From Candidatus Altimarinota bacterium (GTDB lineage: Bacteria > Patescibacteriota > Gracilibacteria > BD1-5 > UBA6164), in contig JAQUZB010000005.1 of assembly GCA_028691535.1 (NCBI GenBank), positions 1 through 64,000 on the forward strand: a stretch of 64,000 nucleotides of DNA, written 5' to 3'. The notes beneath the pieces are model-generated. The model did not search any database. It was given only the letters and a program-made list of their open reading frames with translations, and was not told where the DNA came from. Positions 20,798 through 31,890 of the stretch are shown here, piece after piece. The position numbers were made by a program, and so were the translations under genes. Numbering within the stretch: position 1 is the first letter of the stretch; each line of letters opens with the position of its first letter.

Positions 20798-21994
20798 TTA
20801 TGCTATAATTTTAGCAACAACTCATGAACCAACAGTTCTACCACCTTCTCTGATTGCAAATCTTAAACCTTCAGTCATAGCGATTGGAGATTGTAAAGTA
20901 ACAGTCATTTTAACATTATCATCAGGCATAACCATTTCTACACCTGCTGGTAATTCAATATCTCAAGTTACATCAGTAGTTCTGAAGTAAAATTGAGGTT
21001 TGTATCATTTAAAGAATGGAGTATGTCTACCACCTTCATCTTTTGAAAGTACGTATACTTCTGAATCAAATTTAGTATGTGGTTTAATTGAACCTGGTTT
21101 AGCAAGAACTTGACCTCTTTCAACGTCTTCTCTTTGAATACCTCTTAATAATAAACCTGCATTATCTCAAGCTTGACCTTGATCCAATAATTTATGGAAC
21201 ATTTCAACTCAAGTAACAGTTGAAGTTTGAGTATCTCTGATACCTACTATTTCAATAGTTTCACCAACTTTAATAACTCATTGTTCTATTTTACCAGTAA
21301 CTACAGTACCTCTACCTTTAATAGAAAATACATCTTCAACTGGCATTAAGAATGCTTTATCTAAATCTCTTTGTGGAACTGGAACAAAAGTTTCAATTGC
21401 ATCAAATAATTCAAGAATAGTTTTAGCACCATATGCTTTTTCATAATCAGTAGGATTTTCTAAAGCAACTAGTCATGAACCTCTAATAATTGGAGTATCA
21501 TCACCAGGGAAATCATATTTAGATAATAAATCTCTAATTTCCATTTCAACTAATTCTAACATTTCTTCATCATCAACCATATCACATTTATTCATGAAAA
21601 CAACGATGTAAGGAACACCAACTTGTCTTGATAATAAAATATGTTCTCTAGTTTGAGCCATAGGACCGTCAGTAGCAGCAACTATTAATATAGCAGCATC
21701 CATTTGAGCAGCACCAGTAATCATGTTTTTAACATAATCAGCATGTCATGGACAATCTACGTGAGCGTAATGTCTAGTAGCAGTTTCATATTCAACGTGT
21801 GAAGTATTAATTGTAATACCTCTTGCTCTTTCTTCTGGAGCATTATCAATTGAAGCAAAGTCTCTTAAACCTTCTCCTCAACCATATTTGTGGAATAAAA
21901 CAGCAGATATACCTGCAGTAGTAGTAGTTTTACCGTGATCAACGTGACCAATAGTACCAATGTTCATATGTGGTTTAGATCTATCAAAAGCCAT
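20798..21994 (-). CDS. tuf: Elongation factor Tu
   Basis: 398 residues, full length. The P-loop is GHVDHGKT (16-23), G3 is DCPGH (80-84) and G4 is NKCD. Domains II and III are complete (RGTVVTG, FRTTDVTGD, and the ending [12 protein letters not shown]). Gly83 of the invariant DCPGH motif is encoded by UGA (TCA on the plus strand at 21746-21748). This is among the strongest internal proofs of the altered code. I count about nine UGA glycines, fewer than GGN ones. It delivers aminoacyl-tRNA to the ribosome. Confidence 0.98.
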
Positions 21995-22075
21995 AGTATT
22001 ATTTTTAATATAATAAAATAAATGTTTGTATTAACAACTTAAGTAATTTAATAATTTATTCAATAAAATCAAATT

Positions 22076-22162
22076 TTATCTCTTATTTTTTTTAACTTTT
22101 TTTTCGATTATCATTAAAGCTCTTCTTAATTTTCTATGAGCGTATCATGTAAGTCTTGACAT
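22076..22162 (-). CDS. Tiny basic protein, 28 aa
   Basis: A 28-residue frame, MSRLTGYAHRKLRRALMIIE then basic Lys/Arg residues. It starts 1 nt after the stop of the 69-aa gene, so the two are probably translated together. Family not recognised. The position between tRNA genes and tuf and the high Arg/Lys content suggest an RNA- or ribosome-associated protein. It is very short, and could be a chance frame. Confidence 0.45.
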
Positions 22163-22163
22163 A

Positions 22164-22373
22164 TTATATTTTGTTAAGATTTATTTGGTATTTTTTTAAT
22201 TTAACTGTAACAATTTTAACAGCATTTAATAGCCATTTAGTCTCTCATTCAAATTTGATTCTTTCTTGCAGTTTAGTATAATGAGCTACAGCATTACCAA
22301 CTTTTCATCCTGTTTTAGGTCATTTTTTGTTAACTGCATAGTTTAATCTTCTAGGTCTTTTATTTGAAGGCAT
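22164..22373 (-). CDS. Small basic protein, 69 aa, upstream of tuf
   Basis: 69 residues, strongly basic, beginning MPSNKRPRRLNYAVNKKGPK. It has three UGA glycines and one UGG Trp. No known ribosomal protein matches by eye. Its place in the tRNA-tuf-rpsJ-rpmB-rpsP series and its composition suggest a lineage-specific ribosomal or RNA-binding protein. It is followed by the 28-aa frame with a 1-nt gap. Confidence 0.55.
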
Positions 22374-22470
22374 TTTTTTACTATGTTAATAATATAAGTT
22401 AATTATAACTCAAAACCGAATCACCGAAAACAGTAACTCGTAAAGCTTAATTGTAGTCATTTCTAAAAAA

Positions 22471-22547
22471 TGGTGGAGCCTAAGGGAGTCGAACCCTTGA
22501 CCTCCTGCGTGCAAGGCAGGCGCTCTAGCCAACTGAGCTAAGACCCC
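22471..22547 (-). tRNA. tRNA-Ala (UGC)
   Basis: Cloverleaf with anticodon TGC in loop CTTGCAC, D-loop sequence TAGCTCAGTTGG, T-loop GTTCGACTC and encoded CCA. Confidence 0.95.
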
Positions 22548-22651
22548 AGAGTATAAGCAAATTTTAAACATATAATTATTATCGATACAAAGTTGATATA
22601 AAAATATCATTTTAAACTCTCTATCTGTTTAGCAACATTGTGCTACATTAA

Positions 22652-22728
22652 TGGCGGTCTCGACGGGATTCGAACCCGCGACCTCCGCAGTGACAGTGCG
22701 GCGCTCTAACCAGCTGAGCTACAAGACC
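22652..22728 (-). tRNA. tRNA-Asp (GUC)
   Basis: Cloverleaf with anticodon GTC in loop CTGTCAC, T-loop GTTCGAATC, G discriminator and encoded CCA. It is the first gene after the promoter at 22748. Confidence 0.95.
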
Positions 22729-22747
22729 ATTTATTTAATGCTCGTGG

Positions 22748-22775
22748 ATTATATAAAAAAAAATTATTAATGCAA
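22748..22775 (-). promoter_or_regulatory. Promoter of the tRNA-Asp/tuf series
   Basis: On the minus strand: TTGCAT (22770-22775), 16-nt spacer, TATAAT (22748-22753), then about 20 nt to tRNA-Asp. This is a near-consensus vegetative promoter. Confidence 0.7.
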
Positions 22776-22857
22776 ATTTTTTTTGTACAAAAATACAAAA
22801 ATGTTTTATTTTATTTAAATAATGCCATTTTTGTATTATAAAAAATTTGTACAATAA
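22776..22857. other. AT-rich intergenic stretch with inverted repeat
   Basis: No gene. It contains a 10-bp inverted repeat (TACAAAAATG near 22795 and CATTTTTGTA near 22827), embedded in a longer imperfect palindrome with TTGTACAA at both edges. It may act as a terminator for ftsX or as an operator for the tRNA promoter next to it. Confidence 0.4.
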
Positions 22858-23739
22858 TTATCTTAAATATTTTTTTGAAGAGAAAAATCAACTCATCCCT
22901 CATACAAATGTAAACATTATCATTTCTCATAATAAAATATAATTTGAAAAAGTAAATGTATATATAGTTCAGAAAATTCAGTTTAAATTACTTAACAATA
23001 ATACAAATAGAATTATATTTGATAAAAATGCTGAAAATGAATAAATTATTCATTGTAATACAAATGGTCAATAGATAAATACATTTGATCCTCAAACTAA
23101 TTTAGTTATATATATTTCATCTCTGTAATAATATATAAAATTTCATATAATACTATATATAATAATTGCAATTGAAACCACAAATATAAGTATAATAATA
23201 TTTAATCAAAATTGTAATACATCTAAAACTGATGTTACATCTTCTATTTTTTTATATTGAGTAGTGTAATTTGCAAAATAATCTTTTTGATTTTCGTCAT
23301 TTACCAATAAATAAAGTCTAGATTCAACTAATGCATTTATATTTTTATATTCTGAAATTCATATATTTGATAAAACTATTGTGTCTGGTAATGGATTATT
23401 TCTCTCTAATATTTTTACTAAATTTGGTTCTTTTAATCTAATTTCATTTATTATATCATCTTTTGTTTTGTATTCTACCAATACATCAGAATTTTGTTTT
23501 TTTATATCATCTATAAAATCAGTAACTTCTAGAGATGTTTTAGTGTATTTTTCATCTACATATAATGATATAGTTAATTTTGAATTTATTCAATCAATTA
23601 ATTTTGAACTAACATCGTCAAGTAATACCAATATATTTATAAAAACCATAAGTAAAGTAAGCACTAAAACAGAAGAGATGCTCAAAAACTTATTTCTAAG
23701 AGTATTTTTTACGGAATATTTAAATATACGAAAAAACAT
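22858..23739 (-). CDS. ftsX: FtsX-like cell division permease
   Basis: 293 residues with the FtsX topology: cytoplasmic N-terminus, TM1 (about 20-42), a large extracytoplasmic loop of about 120 residues, then three TM helices. KYSVKNTLRNKFLSISSVLVL and LVGGSNVFIYGPFVLQGIIY match the family. FtsX with the ATPase FtsE controls peptidoglycan hydrolases at division. No ftsE is adjacent in this window. An ATG four codons upstream (end at 23751) is also possible. Confidence 0.85.
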
Positions 23740-23918
23740 ATTATAAATCATTTATTAATTAACTTTTTAAAAGAATATACAATTAGGTTTTTTTTGCAAA
23801 TTTAGAAAATATTTTGAGTCTGATGAAACAAAAAATCAATTCGTCAAGTTGTATTTTTTGTCTTATGCTAAATAAATATGATAAAATAATAAGGAATTTA
23901 AAATATAATATTATAGTT
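23740..23918. promoter_or_regulatory. Divergent promoter region ftsX / large protein 1
   Basis: No gene. An extended -10 for the plus strand, TGATAAAAT, ends at 23887, 31 nt before the ATG at 23919. The ftsX promoter must lie in the same gap but I could not place it. Confidence 0.45.
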
Positions 23919-26882
23919 ATGGTTAATAAAAATGATATACAATCATTTAATGATGACAATTATTGAAGAAATAAAGAATATTTCAAAAATCAACCTGGAA
24001 TGATGAAAGAAATGGTTCAGTATGCAAAAGATAATCTTACTAGAATAAAAAAAGATGAGGCAGAATCTAGATGGATAGATTCTGATTTTAAAAGTGAACT
24101 TGAAAAATTTTTAGCAGAATATGAAAAAATAGAATCAGATACAACTAAAGGAGTTAAAAAAGTATCTGATGATTTAGATGTGGAAAAAAATAAATCTGCT
24201 GGAAAAAAAGAAAAGAAAAACAGTGAGATTGAAAATTATAACTTTTCAACAATTTCAAACTTATCAGATAATTTAAAAACATTAGATTGATTAGAGGCAA
24301 ATAATACTTTAATCGTAAATATAAAAGATAGTAATTCAAAATTAAGATTAAGAGATGATAATCAAAGAATAATAGATAGAATCAAGCAATGAACTGAAGT
24401 AATTTATACTTGAACTCATAAAGAAATTGAATGAAATACTTTTGTTGAAGTTAAAGTATGAGATAAAAAATGATATGTTGCATTATGATATTTAAAAAAT
24501 AAAGAAGTTGCAATAGTTCCTGATAATACAGAAACTCTTGAAATAAAAACAGGTGAAAAAGTTAAAGATTCTACTGAAAGTAAGCAAAAAATTCCAGTTG
24601 TAAAAGTTCCTGTTACGGAAAGTGAATGAGAATATTTAAGTTGAGTTGATATTCCTGCTGATAAATTAGATAAATCTATTTTTACTCAAACATACTTATT
24701 TGAAAAATGAAATACTTATTTAATTTGAAAAGACTGAGAAAAAATACTACAAACAAATGAATTAACAAAAGAAAACAAAGAGTTATTAAAAAAGTATGAA
24801 AAGGTATCTATATTAAGCGAAATACTTGATATATGGAAAGATAAAGCAACTAAAGTCGCTAATTGATTAATGTGGAAAGATTCTAGAAATGATGATGAAA
24901 TAATCTTAGAACAAATTAATAAAATTCAAGATAAATTTTCATATATTTTTCAAGACGTTCAAAATTGAAAGAATATAAGTGTAGAAGATATAAATGAAAT
25001 TTGGAATTATATAACTATTGCTGAAAACGAAGAAAGTATAATTGGTTGAAGTGATATGGAAAAGGTAAAATGATTTTTAATGGATGATACAGATACAAAA
25101 GATCAAAAACTTATAAAAATATATAATCAAATGAGATATGGTTGATTATCATGAAATAGTGAAAGAGTAAAAGAAAAAGTAGTAAATCATTTATTAAATT
25201 CTCCAGAATTTAAAAAAGAAAATGATATACTTAAAAATCCTAAATTACTTGATTATATTTCGAACAATAATAAAACAGAGCTGGAAAAACTTATATGAAA
25301 AGAAATGACAAATACTATACTAGAAACATATAGTAAAATAAAAAGCAAACAAGAAAAACATAGAGATGAATATGCTAAACAATTAGAATCTATTAATGAA
25401 GAAAGAAAAAAATCTTGAGAAAAAGAAATAAAACTTGATGATTTTATTAAATTAAATGTTGATCTGTCTATTCAAAATATATTAACTCATACTTTATTAG
25501 AAGAAAAAATAGCTAAAGAAGATAAAAGGTGAAGTGAAGATGAAAGCTATAAATGAATTTATGCGAATTTGACTTGATTATGAAAAGATAAAGGTTTTTT
25601 TAGTGATAAAGTATTCACAATCTCAGACGACAATATTGATACAGCAATTGATGTTTCATCAACAGTTGCATTATCAATTGTAAGTATGTGAGTTTGAGCT
25701 TTAGCTGCAAGATGAGCTTTAGCTGCTGCAACATGGTGAGCAAGAGTAACAACATTAGCAGAATGAGTCAATTGATTATGAAGAACATGATGATTAGCAA
25801 AATTTTGAGCAACAGCTAGTATTGAATGAGTTGCCTTTTATGAAGGTACTACAATTACAAACAATTTAATATATTGAAATACTGCTTGGAATAGTGAAAC
25901 TTGAAATGCAAAAGAGATATTTAAATCTATTGCTTTTATGTGAGTTTTAAGGTGAGCAAGCAAAGTTATGGAAGAAGCTAAACTAGCAAATGCTATAAAA
26001 AAAGATAGTATTGAAATATGACAAATGTGAGCTAAATGAGTAGATTTATGAAAAACATGAAATGCATTAGCTGCAATATGAAATCTTTCAGAAAAAGTAC
26101 CTGCTTTAATGTTTAAAAATACATCAATAACTGCTGTTTTAGCTGAAGCTTGATTACTAACAAGTACTTCAGTATGATTAGAATACGCATTTGAATGAGA
26201 AGCAGATTGGACTTGGGAAGAATATTTACAAGCAATTGTAATGGTATGAGCACTGAAAATGGCTTGAAAAGTTACTCTAAGAAAAAATAAAGAGTGAAAA
26301 GTAGAGGTAAAAGTTGAAAATGATACTAGTAAAGGAAATAAAAAAGAATCTAAAAGTGAAAGGTTAAAAAAATATAATGAAAAAATTGAAAGTATAGAAA
26401 AAAAATTAAAATTAATACCAGAATTTTTTTGAAGTGTAATTGATAAAAAATTATCAAGTCTACCTTTCTACTTAGATAAAGCTTATACATTTCCAAAATG
26501 GTTTATTCATAATTGAAATAATTTTAGATATATACCAAGAGAGATATGAAATAGTCTAATAACTCCAAAAATTTTAATTAAGGATTTACCAAAAAATTTA
26601 TCAGAATGACAATATAAACAAGCAATTAAAAATGTATTATTTTCATCAAATGATATAACTTGGAAATGATGAATTATGAAAATATGAGCTTATTTTACAA
26701 TTCCTTTTACTATAGAAGAAATATACAAATTTAATACTGTTGAGTGATATGAATGGTGAGCTGGCACTATGTCAGATGCAGCAATTGCAATTGCTCAAGA
26801 TTGAATATCAAATATGTATTTATGAGTAATTAATTCAATGATAATAGAATATTTTAATAATAACACTATATTAGAACAGTAA
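23919..26882 (+). CDS. Very large unknown protein with SH3-like domain and hydrophobic core
   Basis: 987 residues, family not recognised. Residues 1-125 are charged and helical, with no signal peptide. Residues about 128-188 fit a bacterial SH3 (SH3_3) domain: KLRLRDDNQRIIDRIKQGTE, then TFVEVKVGDKKGYVALGYL. A long charged helical region follows, and at about 575-690 and 740-790 there are Gly/Ala-rich hydrophobic segments suited to membrane insertion. Most glycines are UGA. It has its own extended -10 promoter and terminator. The next gene is a second giant protein of similar design. A surface or pore-forming role is speculation. Confidence 0.7.
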
Positions 26883-26883
26883 A

Positions 26884-26912
26884 AAACCACTGATAAATCA
26901 GTGGTTTTTTGT
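26884..26912 (+). terminator. Terminator between the two giant-protein genes
   Basis: The perfect hairpin AACCACTGA/TCAGTGGTT is followed by a T run. Confidence 0.88.
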
Positions 26913-26926
26913 TTTTAAAAGGAAAT

Positions 26927-26936
26927 TATGATAAAA
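26927..26936 (+). promoter_or_regulatory. Extended -10 promoter for large protein 2
   Basis: TATGATAAAAT, the same motif as before the previous gene, lies about 30 nt upstream of the ATG at 26967. Position may be off by one or two bases. Confidence 0.45.
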
Positions 26937-26966
26937 TAATATAAATTATAAAATAATAAATTATCT

Positions 26967-29663
26967 ATGAACCCAAGTTTAAGTGAAAATCCTTGAAAAG
27001 CAGCAGAAATAGTAACTAAAAAAGTATCTGAAATAAAAGATGCTGTTTTAAGTGAAGAACAAAAAGAAAAATACAAAGATGTTATCTTAAGTATGGAACA
27101 AGCAGATAGATTAAAACAATGAAGACTAACTGTTGAAGAATTAACAAGACTTCATTTAGAACAATTTAAAAAAACTAGAGAAAATTATTCTCCTGAAAAA
27201 CTAAATGAAGCTCTAGAAGCAGGTAAAAAAGAAGCAATAGAAGCAGGAAAAGAAGCAGAACAATTATGAAAAAAATTATGAGATTCAACTATAGTTAAAA
27301 AAGCTGAAGAAAAAGCTTGAGAATTAAAAGACAAGGCTTCTGAAATAAAAGAAAAAGTTTGAGAAGAAGGATTGATGGTTTGGCTAGAAAAAATAGAAAA
27401 AGAAGGTTGAATAATTTGATTTCTTGTTTGAATATTTCTTTGAATTGCTAGACTTTTATGATACAAAAGTAAACTTGGTGATGCTGCTGAAAAAGTAAAA
27501 TGAGCAATAGAAAAATTAAAACCAGAAGAAATAACAAAAACTAAAGAAGAAACTAAAAAATTAATAATCTGAAAATTAGGTAAAACATTAACTCCAGAGA
27601 ATCAAGCTAAATTAGAATCAGCGATAAATAACTTATCTTCTGAAGAATTAAGTTCTCTATATACAAAACTTAAAAAATGAGAATTAAATTATTCTGAAAT
27701 TTTAAAAATAGTACCAAATTTATTAAAAGATGTAATTAATCCTGAACAAATAGAAAAAACTAAAAAAGATGTTCAAGAATCACTTATTAATGCATTAAAA
27801 AAAGAAATAAAAGAAAAATATAATATAGAACTAGACCAAAATAAATTATTAAAACTAAGAGAATTAGTTGAAAAAAATACAACGATTAGTAAAGATACAA
27901 TTTGATTATTTTATGAAATATGAGAAAAAAAAGAATTTAAAATAAAAGATTTCTTTGGTCCATGATTAGAAGCTTGAATAAATACTAGTTCATTAATGAT
28001 TTGATTATTAATAAATTGAATTATTCCTATTTCAGCATTTTGAATGGATTTTGCAAAAGCATGAACAGATATGATTCGCTTTTCAATTGATGCATTGTGA
28101 GTATGAAGTAGTATAAGTATAGATAATTTTAATAAAAGCATTGAATGAATGAATGAATCAGAAAAAGCTATTTTAATATGATTATTATACAGAAAATGAG
28201 GATTATTTTTAAATATGGTTTGAAGTATTTCAGAATCAGTATCAAGACTATGAATAGCATTTTTAACTAATACTTCTGTTAAATGATATGAAACAATATG
28301 AGCTTCATTAACTTGAAATTATGGTAAACAAGCTGAAAATTTTGCTAAAATAGCAAAAAATATCTCTCCTGAAATATATAAAGATGCAGAAGATATATTA
28401 AAAAAATCAACTGCTGCATTATGAAAATTAGAAGAAAACTATAAAATAATTGATATATTTCAAAAATCTGAATGAAATATAGAAACTGCAACTAAATTAT
28501 TAACTGATGCAAAGATTAAAATACCATCTTGAATAAATACTAGTGATTTTAATAAATTTGTTGAATGATTTAAACCTGCAATGGAATATACTTTTGAATG
28601 ATTAAGTAAATGAAGTATTACTTCAAAATTATGATTTTGAGCAAGTGCTGATTTATTTGATTTAGAAAATAAAATACAAAAAGTAACTCAAGCTCAAAGA
28701 AGATTATTAAACTGAAATTTTTTAACTAAATGAATTGCAAAACTTAGAGAATTATCAGAAATATGAGAAATCTCAAGACTATGAGATAGAATGGTATTAC
28801 ATTTTGAATCAAAAGATGCTGCATTAAAATGAATAAGTAAATGGAATATACTTGCTAATAAATTCCCAGAAATTGTAAAATGATGTCTTGATAAATTACC
28901 TATTATTGCAGTAGCATGAATTGCAGCAAACTCAGATAAACCATTTTTTGAAGAGTTTAGAAAAGAAATGAAATATATATTTCCAATAATATGACCTATA
29001 TGGCTAATTTGAGATAGTTGATTAAATTGGGAAGACGGAATGCCAAAAATAACAAATTGATTAGATGCTTGAATATGATGAGCTTTACTTGCGGTAGATA
29101 CAGTTTTTTTAATTAAAGAAATGTCTAAATCTTGACTTAAATGAGGTATTTGATATTTATTTAAACCTATAAAAGATATTTATAGTATATGAAGATGATC
29201 TGCTGAATGAATATATAGTATATCAAAAGCGATATCAAGCGGTAAAACATTATCATCAATATTTAAAGAATCTGTAATTAAATCTAAAAGTATAAAAAAT
29301 ACAAAATTAAGAGCTATTGCAATTATATGATTACTTTGATATGCATGATATAGTATGGCTTTTGAAGATAATTCATTAAAAGAAGTTTTTGGTAAAGATT
29401 GAAAATTAGATAGAGAAAAATTAAAAGATGAATTACCAAATTTATCAGATGAAGAAAAATTAGTTTGTATTAAATACATACTATCAGAAAGTCAGTCAGA
29501 AAATTTTCTAAAAGATGTAGATTTTAAAATAAAAAATAATACATTATATGTAAAATCTCAAAATGAAAATATCCAATGAGATTGGTTTATAGATGATGAT
29601 ATAAAACAAACTCTTTGATTAAATCATAAAGTAGAATTTTCTTATGAAAAAAAACCTGCATAA
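26967..29663 (+). CDS. Very large unknown multi-helix membrane protein
   Basis: 898 residues, family not recognised. The first 130 residues form Lys/Glu/Ala amphipathic helices (for example KAGELKDKASEIKEKVGEEG), reminiscent of LEA or apolipoprotein-like helices. A hydrophobic segment (IIGFLVGIFLGIARLLGY) follows at about 150. Further helical domains and Gly-rich hydrophobic stretches appear at about 330-430 and 645-720. There is no N-terminal signal peptide. Most glycines are UGA. The layout parallels the preceding 987-aa protein, suggesting functional partners, although I could not align them convincingly by eye. Confidence 0.7.
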
Positions 29664-29679
29664 AATGCAGGTTTTTTTG
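29651..29679 (+). terminator. Terminator overlapping the stop codon
   Basis: The hairpin CCTGCAT/ATGCAGG plus T run includes the last codons and the TAA of the preceding gene. Confidence 0.85.
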
Positions 29680-29697
29680 ACTCTCATCCAAAAATCA

Positions 29698-29703
29698 TAT
29701 AAT
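29698..29703 (+). promoter_or_regulatory. -10 element of queA
   Basis: A perfect TATAAT lies 27 nt before the queA ATG, directly behind the terminator. Confidence 0.45.
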
Positions 29704-29730
29704 ACACAAAATAAATTATAAAAATAAAAT

Positions 29731-30789
29731 ATGAATCTTTCAGATTTTGACTACATATTACCAGAAGAGCTAATTGCTCAAACTCCAATCGAACCTAGAG
29801 ACAATTCTAGGCTTTTAATTTTTGATAAAAGTAATTGAAATCTAGAAGAAAAAAGATTTTTTAATATAGTAGATTATTTATGAGAAAATGATGTATTAGT
29901 ATTAAACGAAACTCGTGTAATAAACGCTAGATTAAGATGAGTTATAGACATATTTCCAAGATGAAAAAAAGAAGAAAAACAAGTAGAGATCTTTCTTCAT
30001 AAACAAATAAATCTTGATACTTGGGAGTGTCTTGGTTACCCAGGAAAAAACCTAAAAGTATGAAGAAATATTAGAATTTATGATAATAAATGAAGCTTAA
30101 TATTAAACTGATTAATTGAAAAAGTAAGTGAAATGTGAAGATTTATAAAGTTTGATAAAAGTTGATTAGATTTTTTAGAAACAATAGATAATTTTTGAGA
30201 ATTACCACTTCCTCCATATATAACTGAAAAATTAGAAAACTCTGAAAGATACCAAACAGTTTTTTCAAAAGACCATTGAAGTGCAGCAGCACCTACTGCA
30301 TGACTTCATTTTACTAAAGAACTTTTAGAAAAATTAGAAAATTTATGAGTAAAAATAGAAAAAGTATTACTTCATGTTTGAGTTGGTACATTTAAACCAG
30401 TTGAAACAGAAGATTTAACAAAACATTATATGCATAGTGAATACATAGAAATAAAAAAGGAAGTTGCAGAAAGACTTAATAAATACAAGAAAGAGTGAAA
30501 AAATATAGTTGCAGTTTGAACTACTTGTGTAAGAGTTCTAGAGAGTTTTAGTGATGAAAATTGAATTTTAAATTATTGAAATAAAGAAACAAATATTTTT
30601 ATATATCCATGATACAAATGGAGATTTGTAAATAGTTTAATAACAAATTTTCATCTTCCAAAATCTACTCTTTTAATGCTTGTTTCCAGTTTATGATGAA
30701 CTGAAAATATAATGAAAGCATATAGTTATGCAATAAAAAATAAATTTAGATTTTTTTCATTTTGAGATGCATTATTTATAAAAAAATAA
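29731..30789 (+). CDS. queA: S-adenosylmethionine:tRNA ribosyltransferase-isomerase QueA
   Basis: 352 residues, full length. [40 protein letters not shown] and HVGVGTFKPV are all QueA hallmarks. It transfers ribose from SAM to preQ1-modified tRNA to make epoxyqueuosine. No tgt or queG is in the window. Glycines of several motifs are UGA, including the Gly in TAGLHF. Confidence 0.95.
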
Positions 30790-30796
30790 AAAATAC

Positions 30797-30824
30797 TTGA
30801 CATTTAATTAATTTAATATATAAA
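30797..30824 (+). promoter_or_regulatory. Promoter of the diguanylate cyclase gene
   Basis: A perfect TTGACA (30797-30802), 16-nt spacer, then TATAAA (30819-30824). The ATG is 43 nt downstream. Confidence 0.6.
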
Positions 30825-30867
30825 TATCGTCATATTAAAATAAAATTAAAGTTATTTATATAAATTT

Positions 30868-31878
30868 ATGGATAAAAAAAATTATTTAGAAAAGCTAATA
30901 TCAAGTAATGATATACTAAGTATAAATCCTCATAATATACTATGCTTTGCTCGTATAAAAAAAGTATGACAATTATTAAGTATAGCAAAATGAGAAGAAG
31001 TAGAATGAATTACTAAAAATAAGATATCAAATTCTGATACTATTATATTAGCTAGATATATATTAGAAAAAACTGTAGAGATACTTTGATATGACCCTAT
31101 AGAAATAAAAGAAAAACCACTTTTACCTATTACTATGAAAATTTGAGAAAAATTAATAGAAAGTAATTCAATTGAAAATTTCATAATTTGAACTTTTATA
31201 CAAAAAATTTCATATCAAGTAAATACAATTCATTTAAGATATGAAAGATTAAATAAGCACAAACAAAATGTTGAATTAAGAAATGATAGTAGTAGAGATC
31301 ATCTTACATGATTATTAAATAGGAGATCAATGGAATTATATCTTGAAGATGCCATAAGTAATAAAAAAAGAAATTGAGAAAACTATTGAGTAATTATTAT
31401 AGATATAGATTTTTTTAAAATAATTAATGATACTTACTGACATAACACTTGAGATGTTGTTTTAGAAGAATTAGCTTTAAGTTTTAAAGAATTTTTTAGA
31501 GAAGAAGATAAAATATGTAGATGGTGATGAGAAGAATTTTTAATTTTAATGAAATGATGAAATAAACAATCGTATATTAAAAAGTTAAATTCTCTTAGAG
31601 TTAAAATAGAAGAAACACTTGTTAAATTAGTAAATAAAAAAATTAAATCTTATTGATGTAAATGTAAAGATTGAAGTTTATACAACTCTAAAACTAATGA
31701 TTGTTGTTGTGAAGACGAAATTGATTCTGGTATAAAAATAACTCTTAGTATATGAATATCATCTTTAGAACTTAATGACAATATAAAGACTGTTGTTAAT
31801 AGAGCTGATAATTGATTATATTTAGCAAAAAACGATTGAAGAAATAGAGTTCAATATATTGAAAATGAAATTATATAA
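30868..31878 (+). CDS. Diguanylate cyclase (GGDEF) with Cys-rich insertion
   Basis: 336 residues. The N-terminal half (1-150) is a helical region without recognised domain or TM helix. The GGDEF domain begins at RDHLTGLLNRRSMELYL. The active-site loop is RWGGEEF (218-224), with both glycines encoded by consecutive UGA codons, and the domain ends TLSIGISS, NGLYLAKNDGRNRV. Between the core strands lies an insertion at about 260-290 with five cysteines (CKCK, then CCC). Family members make c-di-GMP from two GTP; the catalytic residues look intact. The insertion could bind a metal or sense redox state. A small Cys protein is encoded 12 nt downstream. Confidence 0.88.
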
Positions 31879-31890
31879 TAACAATATAAA

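Noticed and set aside
20798-21994. Mycoplasma-type code (UGA=Trp) or selenocysteine
   Set aside because: TGA falls on invariant glycines such as DCPGH Gly83, TGG is used for Trp, and UGA is far too frequent for selenocysteine.
24154-24339. Minus-strand frames inside the giant-protein genes
   Set aside because: Low-complexity Tyr/Leu/Phe translations of antisense Lys-rich sequence; the plus-strand frames are longer and have promoters and terminators.
29664-29730. preQ1 riboswitch ahead of queA
   Set aside because: The gap contains only the preceding terminator and a -10 element; there is no room or sequence for an aptamer.
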